From contig CAZSQA010000010.1 in NCBI GenBank assembly GCA_964608915.1, positions 117,619 to 181,618 on the forward strand: a stretch of 64,000 nucleotides of DNA, in the 5' to 3' direction. Each line of letters opens with the position of its first letter. Positions within the stretch are counted from its first letter, which is position 1. Positions 28,101-37,235 of this stretch are shown one piece after another. This DNA comes from QWQI01 sp964608915. Its GTDB lineage: Bacteria > Planctomycetota > Planctomycetia > Isosphaerales > Isosphaeraceae. Position numbers and translations under genes: made by a program. The notes under the pieces are model-generated. The model worked only from the letters and a program-made list of their open reading frames with translations. It was not told where the DNA came from and ran no database searches.

Positions 28101-29367
28101 AGTCTGGCGGCCAGGAGAAAGGCGAGCAATCGAAGTCAGGCGGTCAGGAAAAGGGCGAAGCTGGTCAGGAAAAAGGCGAGCAATCGAAGACTGGCGGTCA
28201 GGAAAAAGGTGAGCAGTCCAAATCCGGCGGCCAGGAAAAGGGTGANNNNNNNNNNNNNNNNNNNNNNNNNNNNNNNNNNNNNNNNNNNNNNNNNNNNNNN
28301 NNNNNNNNNNNNNNNNNNNNNNNNNNNNNNNNNNNNNNNNNNNNNGCGGTCAGGAAAAAGGTGAGCAGTCCAAATCCGGCGGCCAGGAAAAGGGTGAAGC
28401 TGGTCAGGAAAAAGGCGAGCAATCGAAGTCTGGCGGTCAGGAAAAAGGTGAGCAGTCCAAATCCGGCGGCCAGGAAAAGGGTGAAGCAGGTCAGGAGAAA
28501 GGCGAGCAATCCAAATCCGGCGGTCAGGAAAAGGGTGAAGCTGGCAAAGAGTCAGGCAAGGAAAAGGGTGAAGCTGGCAAAGAGTCAGGTAAGGAGAAGT
28601 CCGAAGCTGGTAAGGAAGCCGCAAAGCAGAAGGGCGAAGAGGGCAAGCAGGGTGGCCAGCCCGGTGAGGGTGGCGACCCTAAGGGTAAGGGCGAATCGAA
28701 AGAGGGCGAGCAGTCGAAGTCTAAAGACGAAGGCGAAGAGAAGGGCAAGCCGGGCGGTCTGCCCGACGGTGCCCCGAAGAATGGCGGCATGAGGGAAGGC
28801 ACGGAAGGGCCAGGTGAAAAGCCGGACAGCTCTCAGCCTTCGCCTCGCTCCGTCGAGCCGGAAAATCAGACTCGAGAAGACCTTTCGCCGCAGCAGAAGG
28901 CGGATCAGCGGCTCTTGAACCGTCTGAAGCAGATGGTCGAGAAAAATGAGATCACGAAAGACATCGAACAGGCCACGGGGCTTTCGCGCGAAGAGATCGA
29001 TCAGTTCGTGCGAAAGTATGAGGCTCCGACCGAAGACCGGCGAGCACGCCAGCCGCAGGAGTCGGGTGAGATCGTGACGGGGCCGGGTGGCGAGGATCGC
29101 GAACGGCGCGTGACGCTGCCGGGCGAAACCCCGGACGGCAAAGTGCTCAGCCGGTCAGGCCGCGGCTCGGGCATGGTCAAGGACGACGAAATGAGGGGCA
29201 ATCTCGAAGGTGCGCGGTCTCGCGTGCCAGCGGCCTTGAGGGCCAGGGTCGAGGCTTACCAGAGGGCTCTCTCGCGAACTCCGGCCAGTGGCGGTGCGCC
29301 AGCGAATTCGGGCACGCCGGCGACGTCGGGCGGCAGCACGGGGACTGGATCGGGGACGAATCGCTGA
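25175..29367 (+). CDS. DUF4175-like membrane protein with giant Gly/Gln/Lys/Glu repeat tail, interrupted by assembly gap
   Basis: The N-terminal third is like planctomycete DUF4175 proteins: two membrane spans (LWLVTVGLAVLFLEIVLDHTV and LVARRSVLYGGLVAGAIYAG), a third near LSYALAAIVVGLCLYSW, then an Ig-like external region of about 350 residues. From about residue 530 the chain becomes very low in complexity (G, Q, E, K, S, N). The final 190 residues, with QQKADQRLLNRLKQMVEKNE and a VKDDEMRGNLE segment, look folded again. The frame before the 100-N gap and the frame after it differ by one base, which is what an arbitrary gap length would produce, so I treat this as one gene. The ATG at 25175 was chosen over 25139, which lies almost on its own purine tract. 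The stop overlaps nadB. Function is unknown. Confidence 0.8.
27822..28600 (+). repeat. Coding tandem repeat of GGQEKGEQSKS-type modules
   Basis: Two interspersed protein modules are visible: an 11-residue unit GGQEKGEQSKS/T (33 nt) and an 18-residue unit EAGQEKGEQSKSGGQEKG (54 nt). Near-identical copies flank both sides of the assembly gap, which explains why assembly failed there. Confidence 0.9.
28246..28345. other. Assembly gap of exactly 100 N
   Basis: A conventional placeholder length. For the gene to be continuous, the true missing length must leave remainder 2 when divided by 3, whereas 100 leaves remainder 1. Confidence 0.97.
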
Positions 29368-31043
29368 TGACGACCGAAGTGTTCACGGAAGCCGAAAAGG
29401 CCCTGCTCGAGCCGCTCAAAAAGATCGCCCCGGCACATCCTCGCCGTTACCTGGCAGGTTTCGATCCGCGTGATCTGCCGAATCACTTTACGGACGTCCT
29501 GGTGATCGGCGGCGGCCTGGCCGGTTTCCGGGTCGCCATGGGCATTCCTGAAGCCTTTCGCGTGCTTGTTCTTACGAAAGAAGAAGTCGGCGAGAGCAAT
29601 TCGACTTACGCCCAGGGCGGGATCGCCGGCGTGCTTGACCCTGAGGACGCCTTTACCGACCACATTGCCGATACGCTTATGGCCGGTAAGGGTTTGTGTC
29701 ATCTGGACGTCGTCCGTGGCGTGGTGGAAGAGGCCCCGCAGCGGATCATCGAACTGATGAAATGGGGCACGAAGTTCGATCTGGAGAATGGCGAAGTGGC
29801 CCTGGGTCGTGAGGGCGGCCATTCGCATGCCCGGATCGTGCATGCGCTGGGCGATGCCACGGGTCGTGAAGTGATGCGGGCGATCGTGGACCGGGCCACG
29901 CGGCAGGAAAATCTGCGCATCTGGCAGAACAGCTTTACGGTCGACCTGATCACTTACGAAGGCCGCTGCCGGGGGGCCCTGGTCTGGGACCGCAAGCGGG
30001 GCATGTCGATCGTCTGGGCCAGGGCCGTGGTGCTGGCCACGGGCGGTGCGGGCCAGTTGTATCGGGAATCGACCAATCCTTCGATCGCCACGGGCGATGG
30101 TCATTCGCTGGCTTTCCGCGCCGGGGCGAACCTGCGCGACCTGGAATTCATGCAGTTTCACCCGACGGTCTTGTACATCGCCGGTTCGAGCCGCCACCTG
30201 ATCACCGAAGCGATCCGGGGCGAAGGGGCATATCTGCGGGACCGCGACGGCATCCGGTTCATGCCTGAAGCACACCCGCTGGCCGAACTGGCGCCGCGGG
30301 ACGACGTTTCACGCGCCATCTGGGACCGCATGGCCGCGACGCAGCATCCGTGCGTCTATCTGGATCTCTCGCATCTGGACCCCGTGCTCATCCGCAAGCG
30401 GTTCCCGAGCATCGACAAGCTCTGTGCCGGCTTTGACCTGGACATCACACGCGACATGATCCCGGTTCGGCCCGGAGCCCACTATTACATGGGCGGAATC
30501 GAAGTCGACCCGCACGGCCGAAGCTCCGTCGAAGGGCTCTGGGCTGCCGGCGAAGTGACTTCCAGCGGCCTGCATGGGGCCAACCGGCTCGCTTCGAACA
30601 GCTTGCTCGAAGGGCTCGTCTTCGGTGCCCGCGCGGCTGACGATATCGTGGCGATGCTGCACAGCAAGCCTGACGAACCCCTGACCGTGCCCCCGGTGCG
30701 GTGCGGTGCCCCGCCGACTCCACCGGGATTGCGGTTGGATATCGCGGACGTGAAGCACGCGCTGAAGGCCCTGATGGTGCGATCGGTCGGGCTGACACGA
30801 GAATCGGAGAAGCTGGAAGAAGCCGCCGAGCAGGTCGACTTCTGGAGCCGTTACGCCCTCGGCCAGGTGTTCGTCGACCCGGATGGCTGGGTGCTGCAGA
30901 ATATGCTCACGCTGGCACGGGTGATGATCGACGCCGCACTGACCCGCACGGAGTCTCGCGGCGTCCACTTCCGGCAAGACTTCCCCGTGTCGACGGACGC
31001 CTGGCGGCGTCATATCCGTTACACGCTCGAAGAGTCGTCCTGA
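29367..31043 (+). CDS. nadB: L-aspartate oxidase NadB
   Basis: 558 residues. The FAD-binding motif is VLVIGGGLAGFRVAM (44-58), followed by STYAQGGIAGV and GGHSHARIVHALGDATG; GANLRDLEFMQFHPT and the conserved EAIRGEGAYLRD are also present. The second FAD motif is GRSSVEGLWAAGEV with LHGANRLASNSLLEGLVFG. The enzyme oxidises L-aspartate to iminoaspartate, the first step of de novo NAD synthesis, using oxygen or fumarate. Its ATG overlaps the stop of the repeat-rich gene by one base (TGATG), so translation is coupled. No nadA or nadC is nearby. Its C-terminal 25 nt overlap a convergent small gene. Confidence 0.96.
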   Translation: MTTEVFTEAEKALLEPLKKIAPAHPRRYLAGFDPRDLPNHFTDVLVIGGGLAGFRVAMGIPEAFRVLVLTKEEVGESNSTYAQGGIAGVLDPEDAFTDHIADTLMAGKGLCHLDVVRGVVEEAPQRIIELMKWGTKFDLENGEVALGREGGHSHARIVHALGDATGREVMRAIVDRATRQENLRIWQNSFTVDLITYEGRCRGALVWDRKRGMSIVWARAVVLATGGAGQLYRESTNPSIATGDGHSLAFRAGANLRDLEFMQFHPTVLYIAGSSRHLITEAIRGEGAYLRDRDGIRFMPEAHPLAELAPRDDVSRAIWDRMAATQHPCVYLDLSHLDPVLIRKRFPSIDKLCAGFDLDITRDMIPVRPGAHYYMGGIEVDPHGRSSVEGLWAAGEVTSSGLHGANRLASNSLLEGLVFGARAADDIVAMLHSKPDEPLTVPPVRCGAPPTPPGLRLDIADVKHALKALMVRSVGLTRESEKLEEAAEQVDFWSRYALGQVFVDPDGWVLQNMLTLARVMIDAALTRTESRGVHFRQDFPVSTDAWRRHIRYTLEESS

Positions 31044-31369
31044 TCGTCTTCGAAGCTCTTCAGAATGGCCTGCTTTTCGTATCCCAGGGAACGCAGCACT
31101 TCCAGTACCTCGCTCCAGGTCGGGAAGGCGCGGCCGCTGCTCTTTTTGTAAAGCGACATGGCGTTCATGAACTCGATTTCGTCCTGTGAATAATCACGCT
31201 CGCACGTGGTCGGGTCAATGTGGCGTCGTCGGCCGCTGGCATGGCGTGCGTGCGCGGCCTTCGTAGCTTTTTCCGAGGCGCGCTTGTCGATCCACTGGGC
31301 GTGATCGGAACCGGCTTGCACAGCGGGAGACGCGATCATTTTGGCTTTCGCCGCGGCAGAGCGTGGCAT
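31019..31369 (-). CDS. Small conserved planctomycete-type hypothetical protein
   Basis: 116 residues with a GGAGGT ribosome-binding site just upstream of the ATG at 31369. The N-terminal half is basic (WIDKRASEKATKAAHARHASGRRRHIDP). The second half, CERDYSQDEIEFMNAMSLYK followed by SGRAFPTWSEVLEVLRSLGYEK, has the look of a conserved short domain that I recall from other planctomycete genomes, where it is unannotated. It might bind nucleic acid given its charge, but nothing proves it. Its last 25 nt overlap the 3' end of nadB on the other strand. Confidence 0.75.
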   Translation of the reverse strand: MPRSAAAKAKMIASPAVQAGSDHAQWIDKRASEKATKAAHARHASGRRRHIDPTTCERDYSQDEIEFMNAMSLYKKSSGRAFPTWSEVLEVLRSLGYEKQAILKSFEDDQDDSSSV

Positions 31370-31751
31370 GATGGGGGGAGACCTCCGTTGCGTGGTCGAA
31401 ATCAGGGCATCGTGCGGCAGGGCATCACCAGGTCGATTCGTTCGAAGAACGCATCACGAAGATAAGTGAGACATTCAGGCAAATCGAATCGCACGGGAAT
31501 TTCGCCCGGCTTCGGCATCGACGTGAGAATGACGAAAGCACTGACGCGTTCCGGGGAGCCGATCCATTCCCGTCGGCTTGTCCGTTCAAGTGGAAATTAC
31601 GAAACGAACCGGCGAATCGAGAACCCGAAAACGAGTAAATGTCCTAAAAATCGAATTTCCTTGGATCGTGCTGTGCGGATGCATCGCTTCGGGTCGTGAA
31701 GGGAACGAAGCCGAGCGGCACACGCTCGAACCTGTGCCCGGCGGACGGACC
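31370..31751. other. Intergenic region of about 380 nt
   Basis: It holds the upstream region of the small gene at 31019-31369 and the downstream end of the DUF1501 gene. I see no gene, RNA or clear terminator. Confidence 0.45.
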
Positions 31752-33209
31752 TCAGGCGAGAATGCCCTTCACCACGTGGCCGTGGATGTCCGTCAAGCGG
31801 AACGGGCGGCCCTGGAAGGTGTACGTCAGCCGTTCGTGGTCCATGCCCAGCGTGTGCAGGATCGTCGCCTGAACGTCGTGCACGTGCACGGGATTCTCGA
31901 CGATGTTGAACCCGAGTTCGTCGGTCTGACCGTAGGAAATGCCTGGCTTGATGCCGCCGCCGGCCATCCACATCGAAAAGGCCTGCGGGTGGTGGTCGCG
32001 GCCCAGGGCACGACCCAGGGCGGGGTTGGTTTCGACCATCGGCGTGCGGCCGAACTCGCCACCCCAGACCACGAGCGTCTCGTCGAGCAGGCCGCGGCGC
32101 TTCAGATCGATCACGAGAGCCGCCGCAGCCTGGTCCGTCGCTTTGGCGTTGTTGGTGTGGTTGCCGAGGACGTCGGAATGGGCGTCCCAGCCTTCGTGAT
32201 AGATATTGATGAACCGGACGCCGCGCTCGACCATGCGGCGGGCCAGCAGGCAGGCCCGGGCGAACGATGGCTTGTCCGGATCGGCTCCGTACAGAGAAAG
32301 TGTCTCGGCCGATTCGCTGTGCAGGTTCATCAGCTCCGGAGCCGAGGTTTGCAGCCGGAAGGCCATTTCGTAGCTGGCGATCCGCGTGCGGATCTCCGGA
32401 TCGCCGATCGTTTCCAGTGATTGACGATTCATGCGGGCGATCAGGTCGACCGTCGCCGACTGCACTTCGCTGTCGACGCCCGCGGGATTGCTGACGTTCA
32501 GTATCGGGTCGCCGCTGTTACGCAGCCGTGTGCCCGTGTAGACGGTGGGCAGGAAGCCCGAGGACCAGTTGGCCGAACCGCCGCTGATGCCGGCACCAGT
32601 GCTCATCACGACGAAAGCCGGCAAATCCTTCGACTCGCTGCCCAGGCCGTACACCACCCAGGAACCCATGCTCGGCCGCCCGGGCTGGGAGAACCCGGTG
32701 TTGAAGAAGATCTGGGCCGGGGCGTGATTGAACTGGTCGGTTTTCACGGACCGGATCAGGCAGATGTCGTCGGCCACGCGGCCGAGATGAGGCAGAATTT
32801 TGGCGATCTGCAGGCCTGACTGGCCGAATTTGTCGAATTCGAAGCGGGGCGCCATGGCGGCGGCATCGCTGCGGATGAAGGCATATCGCTGGCCGCCGAT
32901 GACTTCCGGCGGGATCGGTTTGCCGTCGTGCTTGACCAGGGCCGGTTTGTAGTCGAAAAGATCGAGATGACTGGGCGCGCCGGCCATGAACAGGTGAATC
33001 ACCGCCTTCGCTTTGCCCGCGAAATGGGGCGGGCGAATGGCGAACGGGTCGAATCCGGCCGCACCGGGGGCCGCCGCTCGAAGGGGCTGGCGTGAGGCAC
33101 CATCGGCCAGCAGCCCCGCCAGTGCCATTTTCCCAAGGCCGACGCCGCAATCGGCGAAGAAGTGGCGGCGGGTGCGTTCAAGTTGCGGTGCTGCGAGTTC
33201 AGGATTCAT
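31752..33209 (-). CDS. DUF1501 family protein with Tat-type signal
   Basis: 485 residues from the ATG at 33209; a GTG at 33218 is also in frame. The N-terminus has a twin-arginine signature (TRRHFFADCGVGLGKMALAGLL). The DUF1501 core is visible in VIHLFMAGAPSHLDLFDYKP, MVERGVRFINIYHEGWDAHSD, VVWGGEFGRTPM and GRDHHPQAFSMWMAGGGIKPG, and the fold belongs to the alkaline phosphatase/sulfatase superfamily. These exported proteins are almost always encoded next to DUF1549/DUF1553 cytochrome proteins in Planctomycetota and Verrucomicrobiota; the pair's role is unproven, with glycan degradation often suggested. It starts 47 nt after its partner. Confidence 0.93.
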   Translation of the reverse strand: MNPELAAPQLERTRRHFFADCGVGLGKMALAGLLADGASRQPLRAAAPGAAGFDPFAIRPPHFAGKAKAVIHLFMAGAPSHLDLFDYKPALVKHDGKPIPPEVIGGQRYAFIRSDAAAMAPRFEFDKFGQSGLQIAKILPHLGRVADDICLIRSVKTDQFNHAPAQIFFNTGFSQPGRPSMGSWVVYGLGSESKDLPAFVVMSTGAGISGGSANWSSGFLPTVYTGTRLRNSGDPILNVSNPAGVDSEVQSATVDLIARMNRQSLETIGDPEIRTRIASYEMAFRLQTSAPELMNLHSESAETLSLYGADPDKPSFARACLLARRMVERGVRFINIYHEGWDAHSDVLGNHTNNAKATDQAAAALVIDLKRRGLLDETLVVWGGEFGRTPMVETNPALGRALGRDHHPQAFSMWMAGGGIKPGISYGQTDELGFNIVENPVHVHDVQATILHTLGMDHERLTYTFQGRPFRLTDIHGHVVKGILA

Positions 33210-33256
33210 GTTCGGCACAGGCTTTCAGGTGTGTTCAGATCGGTCCGAAAGCGACA

Positions 33257-36200
33257 TCAACGTGGCACGACGAATTCGTCGGTATTGAGAAGAGCCCGGA
33301 CGAGGACCGTCCAGGCCGCGGCTTCTGACGGATCGCCGGCGGCAGGCTGGTCGCCGGTCAGCGCTTTGGCCGCGTCGGGCCGGGTGCGATAGTGCTTTCG
33401 CTGGGCTTCGAGAAACTGCCGAAGCTGTTCCGCAAGCGAAGTTTCGGGCGCACGCTGGAAGAGCCGCTGATTGAGATCCACGATCCTGGCCGTGTCGGGC
33501 CGGGAGTCTGCCGCGAACTGGCGGCCGATGGCCTGAGCGGCTTCGAGGAAGACCGGGTCGTTCATGAGCGTGAGCGACTGAAGGGCCGAATTCGAAACGT
33601 CGCGGCGAACCACGCAGGCCTCGCCGCTCGGGGCATCGAACGTGTTCAGCATGGCGAACGGCGCCGTACGCTTGGCGAAAGTGTAAAGACTGCGCCGGTA
33701 ACGGTCTTCGCCGGTGGATGTCTTCCAGTCGAGCTTGCCGTAGGAGCCTTCGGTCGTGACGCTGGCCGGTTGAGGCGGGAAGACGCTCGGCCCGCCGATC
33801 TTGGGCGACAACAGCCCGGCCACGGTCAGGGCGGAGTCGCGAATCGATTCGCCGTCGAGCCGGAACCTCGGGCCGCGGCTGAAAAATCGATTGTCCGGGT
33901 CTTTATCCAGCGCCTGCGGCGTGACGACGCTCGATTGCTTCCAGGTTTCGCTCGTGACGATCCGCCGGTGCAGCCGCTTGAGCGACCAGGCGTCGTCGGT
34001 CACGAACGTGCGGGCCAGCCAGTCCAGCAGGGCGGGATGGCTCGGCAATTCGCCCTGATAGCCGAAATCTTCCTGCGTGCGGACGATCCCGCGCCCGAAC
34101 AGGGCTGCCCAGTGGCGGTTAACGGTGACGCGCGACGTCAGCGGATGTTCCGGCGAGACCAGCCAGCGGGCCAGTTCCAGGCGATTCGTCGGGGCGGCAT
34201 TGCCGGGCGTGACCAGAAAAGCCGGCGCTCCGGGAGTGACTTCGGCCGCCGGTTGCAGCCATTCGCCCCTCTTGTGCAGAAAGGTCGGTCGAGCGAAGCC
34301 CGCCGGCCGTTCTTTCATGACCAGAGCCGAGTTCACGGCCGGGCGGTTTTTTTCAGCCGAGTCGATCGCCTTGCGGGCTTCGGCCAGTTCCGGCGCTTCA
34401 TTGCGCAGCCACCAGCGTTTGAGATTTTCGATATCGGCCGGCGAGCGTTTGCCGGGCTCGGTGCGCAGAAGTGTCTCGATCGGCGTGGGCCAGGGCTTGG
34501 CGGAAGGCTCGGGGGCCGTCGACGCCCACAGGCGGAACCGGCCGAGGGGGGCCGAATAGTGGCGTTCGAAGATCATCGTCAGTTTGACGTCGGCCGGTTT
34601 GTCCAGCGGGGCGTCGAACACGAACACGGCCTGTTCCTCATGCCCCTGGCGGCCGTTGGTGGACCAGCCCGTCTGCATGTTGCCGTCGAACGCCTGAGCC
34701 GCGCCCGCTTCGCCGCCGCCGATGCCGAGCTTGCCGAAGCTTTCGCTTGCCGAAGCGAATCGCAGCGGGGCCGGCGATTCGGTCGTCAGCGCCTCAGCCT
34801 TCAACTCGCTGAGGAAAAAGTCACCCAGCGGCCCTTCGTAATCGGTACGCCCGGGGCCGCCGGCGGGCAATGCCGGGTCGGGCAAGACTTCCAGGCGAAT
34901 CGCCCGCGTGCCCGCAGGCAGTCCGGTAAGAGTCAATTCGTATTCGTCGTGCTTGGTGGCGTCGCCTTCGGCAAAGATCGATCCATCCGGACGTTGCGTC
35001 AGCCGTGCCAGATTGGCCTTCATCGCCTTCGGCACGATCATGTGCCATTCGACGGCCTTCCCGGCCGATTTCGCGGCCCAGGCCGTGTAGGCCTTTTCGA
35101 GCGAGGCCTGGCGGCGGTCGGCTTCGGTGCGGCGATCGTCCGGGCCGGTCGCCGGCTCGGGCGGGAATTTGCCGGGCAATCCATCGACCATGGCCGCGAT
35201 CTCGCGAGCGAGCGCCGCTTGCCGAAGCTTCGTCGATTCGTCGGCAAGATCATACTGGGGCGGCTCTTCCGTGTTGTTCATCGACGCCATCAGGCGATAG
35301 TATTCGGTCTGCGCGATGGGGTCGTACTTGTGCGTATGGCACTGGGCGCAGCCGACGGACATCCCCAGCCAGACATTGCCCGTGGTGTTCACGCGGTCGA
35401 CCATCGCATAGAACCGGAATTCGAGCGGGTCGATCCCCCCTTCCTCGTTCAGCATCGTATTGCGATGAAAGCCGGTGGCCACGATGTCCTCGCGTGTCGC
35501 GCCGGGCAGCATGTCGCCCGCGATCTGGCGGATCGTGAACTGGTCAAAAGGCATGTCGGCGTTGATGGCCTGAATGACCCAGTCGCGCCAGGGCCAGACG
35601 GACCGGTACCGGTCCTTTTCGTAGCCGTTGGTGTCGGCGTATCTCGCCAGGTCCAGCCATTTGCGGGCCCAGCGTTCGCCGTATCGGGGCGATGCGAGGA
35701 GCCGGTCGACGAGTCTCTCGTAGGCGTCGGGGCGTGAGTCGGCGATGAATCGAGCCGATTCCTCAGGCGTCGGCGGCAGGCCGGTCAAGGCCAGCGAGAC
35801 GCGGCGGATCAATTCCGCCTTTTCGGCCCGGGGGCGAGGTTCCAGGCCAAGCCGGTTCAATTCGGCCAGAACGAACCGGTCGATCGGGTTGCGGTTCCAC
35901 TCGGCCGATGCGGCGGCTGGCGGCTCTGCCGTTACCGAAACCGGCGCGAACGACCAGTGGGGCTTATAGTCGGCTCCCTGCTCCACCCATCTGGCCAGGA
36001 TGTCGATCTGGGCTGGCGTCAGCGGGTCCTTGGTCGACGGGGGCGGCATGACCTCTTCAACATCATCGGACCGAATCCGTGCGATCGCCTCGCTCTCTTC
36101 GAGCTTGCCGGGGACGATCGCCCGGTTGCCGGCCTTCGTCTCGGCCAGGGCGGCTCCTCGCACGTCCAGCCTCAGGCCGGCGGCACGCTTGGCGTCGTCA

Positions 36201-36370
36201 GGGCCGTGGCACTTGAAGCAGTGCCGGGCCAGGATCGGGCGCACGTCGCGTGAGAAATCGACCGTTTCGCCCGCTCGGGCCGAAGAGGTTGACGAGATCG
36301 CAAGAACCCAAAGGCATGCGAGCATGCGAGACCGATCCGGCACGTGGCGTTTCTGAATTTCGGATAGCAT
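33257..36370 (-). CDS. PSCyt1-DUF1549-DUF1553 planctomycete cytochrome protein
   Basis: About 1037 residues from the ATG at 36370. An export signal (MLACLWVLAISSTSSARA) is followed by a cytochrome-c-like PSCyt1 domain with a single haem motif CFKCH (C51, C54, H55) and a downstream MPPP methionine (EEVMPPPSTKDPLT). DUF1549 follows (NPIDRFVLAELNRLGLEP, RWARKWLDLARYADTNGYEKD), then a middle LamG/carbohydrate-binding-like region (LPAGTRAIRLEVLPD), then DUF1553 (NRLELARWLVSPEHPLTSRVTVNR, FDAPSGEACVVRRDVSNSALQSL). It forms an operon with the DUF1501 gene. The start is uncertain by about 15 codons. Confidence 0.94.
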   Translation of the reverse strand: MLSEIQKRHVPDRSRMLACLWVLAISSTSSARAGETVDFSRDVRPILARHCFKCHGPDDAKRAAGLRLDVRGAALAETKAGNRAIVPGKLEESEAIARIRSDDVEEVMPPPSTKDPLTPAQIDILARWVEQGADYKPHWSFAPVSVTAEPPAAASAEWNRNPIDRFVLAELNRLGLEPRPRAEKAELIRRVSLALTGLPPTPEESARFIADSRPDAYERLVDRLLASPRYGERWARKWLDLARYADTNGYEKDRYRSVWPWRDWVIQAINADMPFDQFTIRQIAGDMLPGATREDIVATGFHRNTMLNEEGGIDPLEFRFYAMVDRVNTTGNVWLGMSVGCAQCHTHKYDPIAQTEYYRLMASMNNTEEPPQYDLADESTKLRQAALAREIAAMVDGLPGKFPPEPATGPDDRRTEADRRQASLEKAYTAWAAKSAGKAVEWHMIVPKAMKANLARLTQRPDGSIFAEGDATKHDEYELTLTGLPAGTRAIRLEVLPDPALPAGGPGRTDYEGPLGDFFLSELKAEALTTESPAPLRFASASESFGKLGIGGGEAGAAQAFDGNMQTGWSTNGRQGHEEQAVFVFDAPLDKPADVKLTMIFERHYSAPLGRFRLWASTAPEPSAKPWPTPIETLLRTEPGKRSPADIENLKRWWLRNEAPELAEARKAIDSAEKNRPAVNSALVMKERPAGFARPTFLHKRGEWLQPAAEVTPGAPAFLVTPGNAAPTNRLELARWLVSPEHPLTSRVTVNRHWAALFGRGIVRTQEDFGYQGELPSHPALLDWLARTFVTDDAWSLKRLHRRIVTSETWKQSSVVTPQALDKDPDNRFFSRGPRFRLDGESIRDSALTVAGLLSPKIGGPSVFPPQPASVTTEGSYGKLDWKTSTGEDRYRRSLYTFAKRTAPFAMLNTFDAPSGEACVVRRDVSNSALQSLTLMNDPVFLEAAQAIGRQFAADSRPDTARIVDLNQRLFQRAPETSLAEQLRQFLEAQRKHYRTRPDAAKALTGDQPAAGDPSEAAAWTVLVRALLNTDEFVVPR

Positions 36371-36517
36371 CGAATCAATCCGGTGGGGAACCGACGGCGA
36401 GTTTCGCGAATAAGGCAATCATATCAGATTTCCGATACGAAGGTAAAATGTTCGGAATACCGGTCCACCCGTCCGGCAACGATGCGATGCGAATGACTTA
36501 AGCCCGCGAATCGAGGC

Positions 36518-37141
36518 TCAGGTGGCAGAGGCTTTCGCACTGGTCTGGCCGAGCCGCGCCACGGCGATCGTTTCGTAATTCGGGCCGCTCGGAGTGAGCA
36601 CGGACCGGATCAGGGCCACTTCGGACACGGGCCAGGGCCCGAAATCCCAGTCGGCATGCTTTTCCATCCAGCCGGCGAGCTTCGGCGGCTGTGGGCCGGG
36701 TACCCGTGCCAGCGTGATATGCGGGTGAAAAGGCCGGTCTTCCGGCTTCGTCCGGGGCTTGATCGGTGCAATTCGTTCCCAGAGACGCTCGTGCAATTCG
36801 GAAAAAATCGGCACCGGTTCCCCGGCGACACCGGCCCAGATCACGCGCGGGCGCTGGGCACGCGGAAAGCCGCCGATCGAACTGACCTGCACTTCGAACG
36901 GCGCGAAACCGCTGGCGACATCTCTCACGATCGCCGCCAGATCGCCCAGTCGTTCCGCCGGCACGTCGCCCAGAAAAGCGAGCGTCATGTGCGCCTGTTC
37001 GGGGCGTGTCCAGCGCAGCCCTCGAGGCAATTCGATCCGGGCCCGCCCCTGAATTCGCCTCACGGCCACGACGAGGCTCTCCGGCACCGTCAGCGCGACG
37101 AAAGTGCGGACCAGGTCATCGACATAGTCTTGATTCATCAT
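36518..37141 (-). CDS. thpR: RNA 2',3'-cyclic phosphodiesterase (ThpR/LigT family)
   Basis: 207 residues from the first of two adjacent ATG codons (37141/37138); the open frame extends upstream without family similarity. Both catalytic HxT motifs of the 2H phosphoesterases are present: HMTLAFLG (H53, T55) and HPHITLAR (H143, T145). The opening VRTFVALTVPESL is typical. The enzyme opens 2',3'-cyclic phosphate RNA ends to 2'-phosphates. It lies 94 nt downstream of the PfkB kinase gene on the same strand. Confidence 0.92.
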   Translation of the reverse strand: MMNQDYVDDLVRTFVALTVPESLVVAVRRIQGRARIELPRGLRWTRPEQAHMTLAFLGDVPAERLGDLAAIVRDVASGFAPFEVQVSSIGGFPRAQRPRVIWAGVAGEPVPIFSELHERLWERIAPIKPRTKPEDRPFHPHITLARVPGPQPPKLAGWMEKHADWDFGPWPVSEVALIRSVLTPSGPNYETIAVARLGQTSAKASAT

Positions 37142-37235
37142 CCGTGGCGGGCAGCGGGACGGTGGGGTGGCCGGGACTTCTGGCCGTTCGATCGAGTCGA
37201 AAGTCCCGGCCTGTCGGTGACGAGACGGAGGGGCC

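Noticed and set aside
26763..28364. Arg/Ala/Asn-rich frames within the repeat tract of the DUF4175-like gene
   Set aside because: They are alternate-frame readings of the GQEKGE repeats; the correct frame continues into a folded C-terminus on the far side of the gap.
27800..28600. A CRISPR array suggested by the regular repeats
   Set aside because: The repeats are translated in frame, have no unique spacers and encode a low-complexity protein tail.
28789..29367. A separate 192-residue gene after the repeat tract
   Set aside because: It is in the same register as the repeats after the gap and has no start signal, so it is the C-terminus of the large gene.
33392..35737. A 781-codon plus-strand frame opposite the DUF1549/DUF1553 gene
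   Set aside because: It is the complement of a confirmed gene and has no family features.
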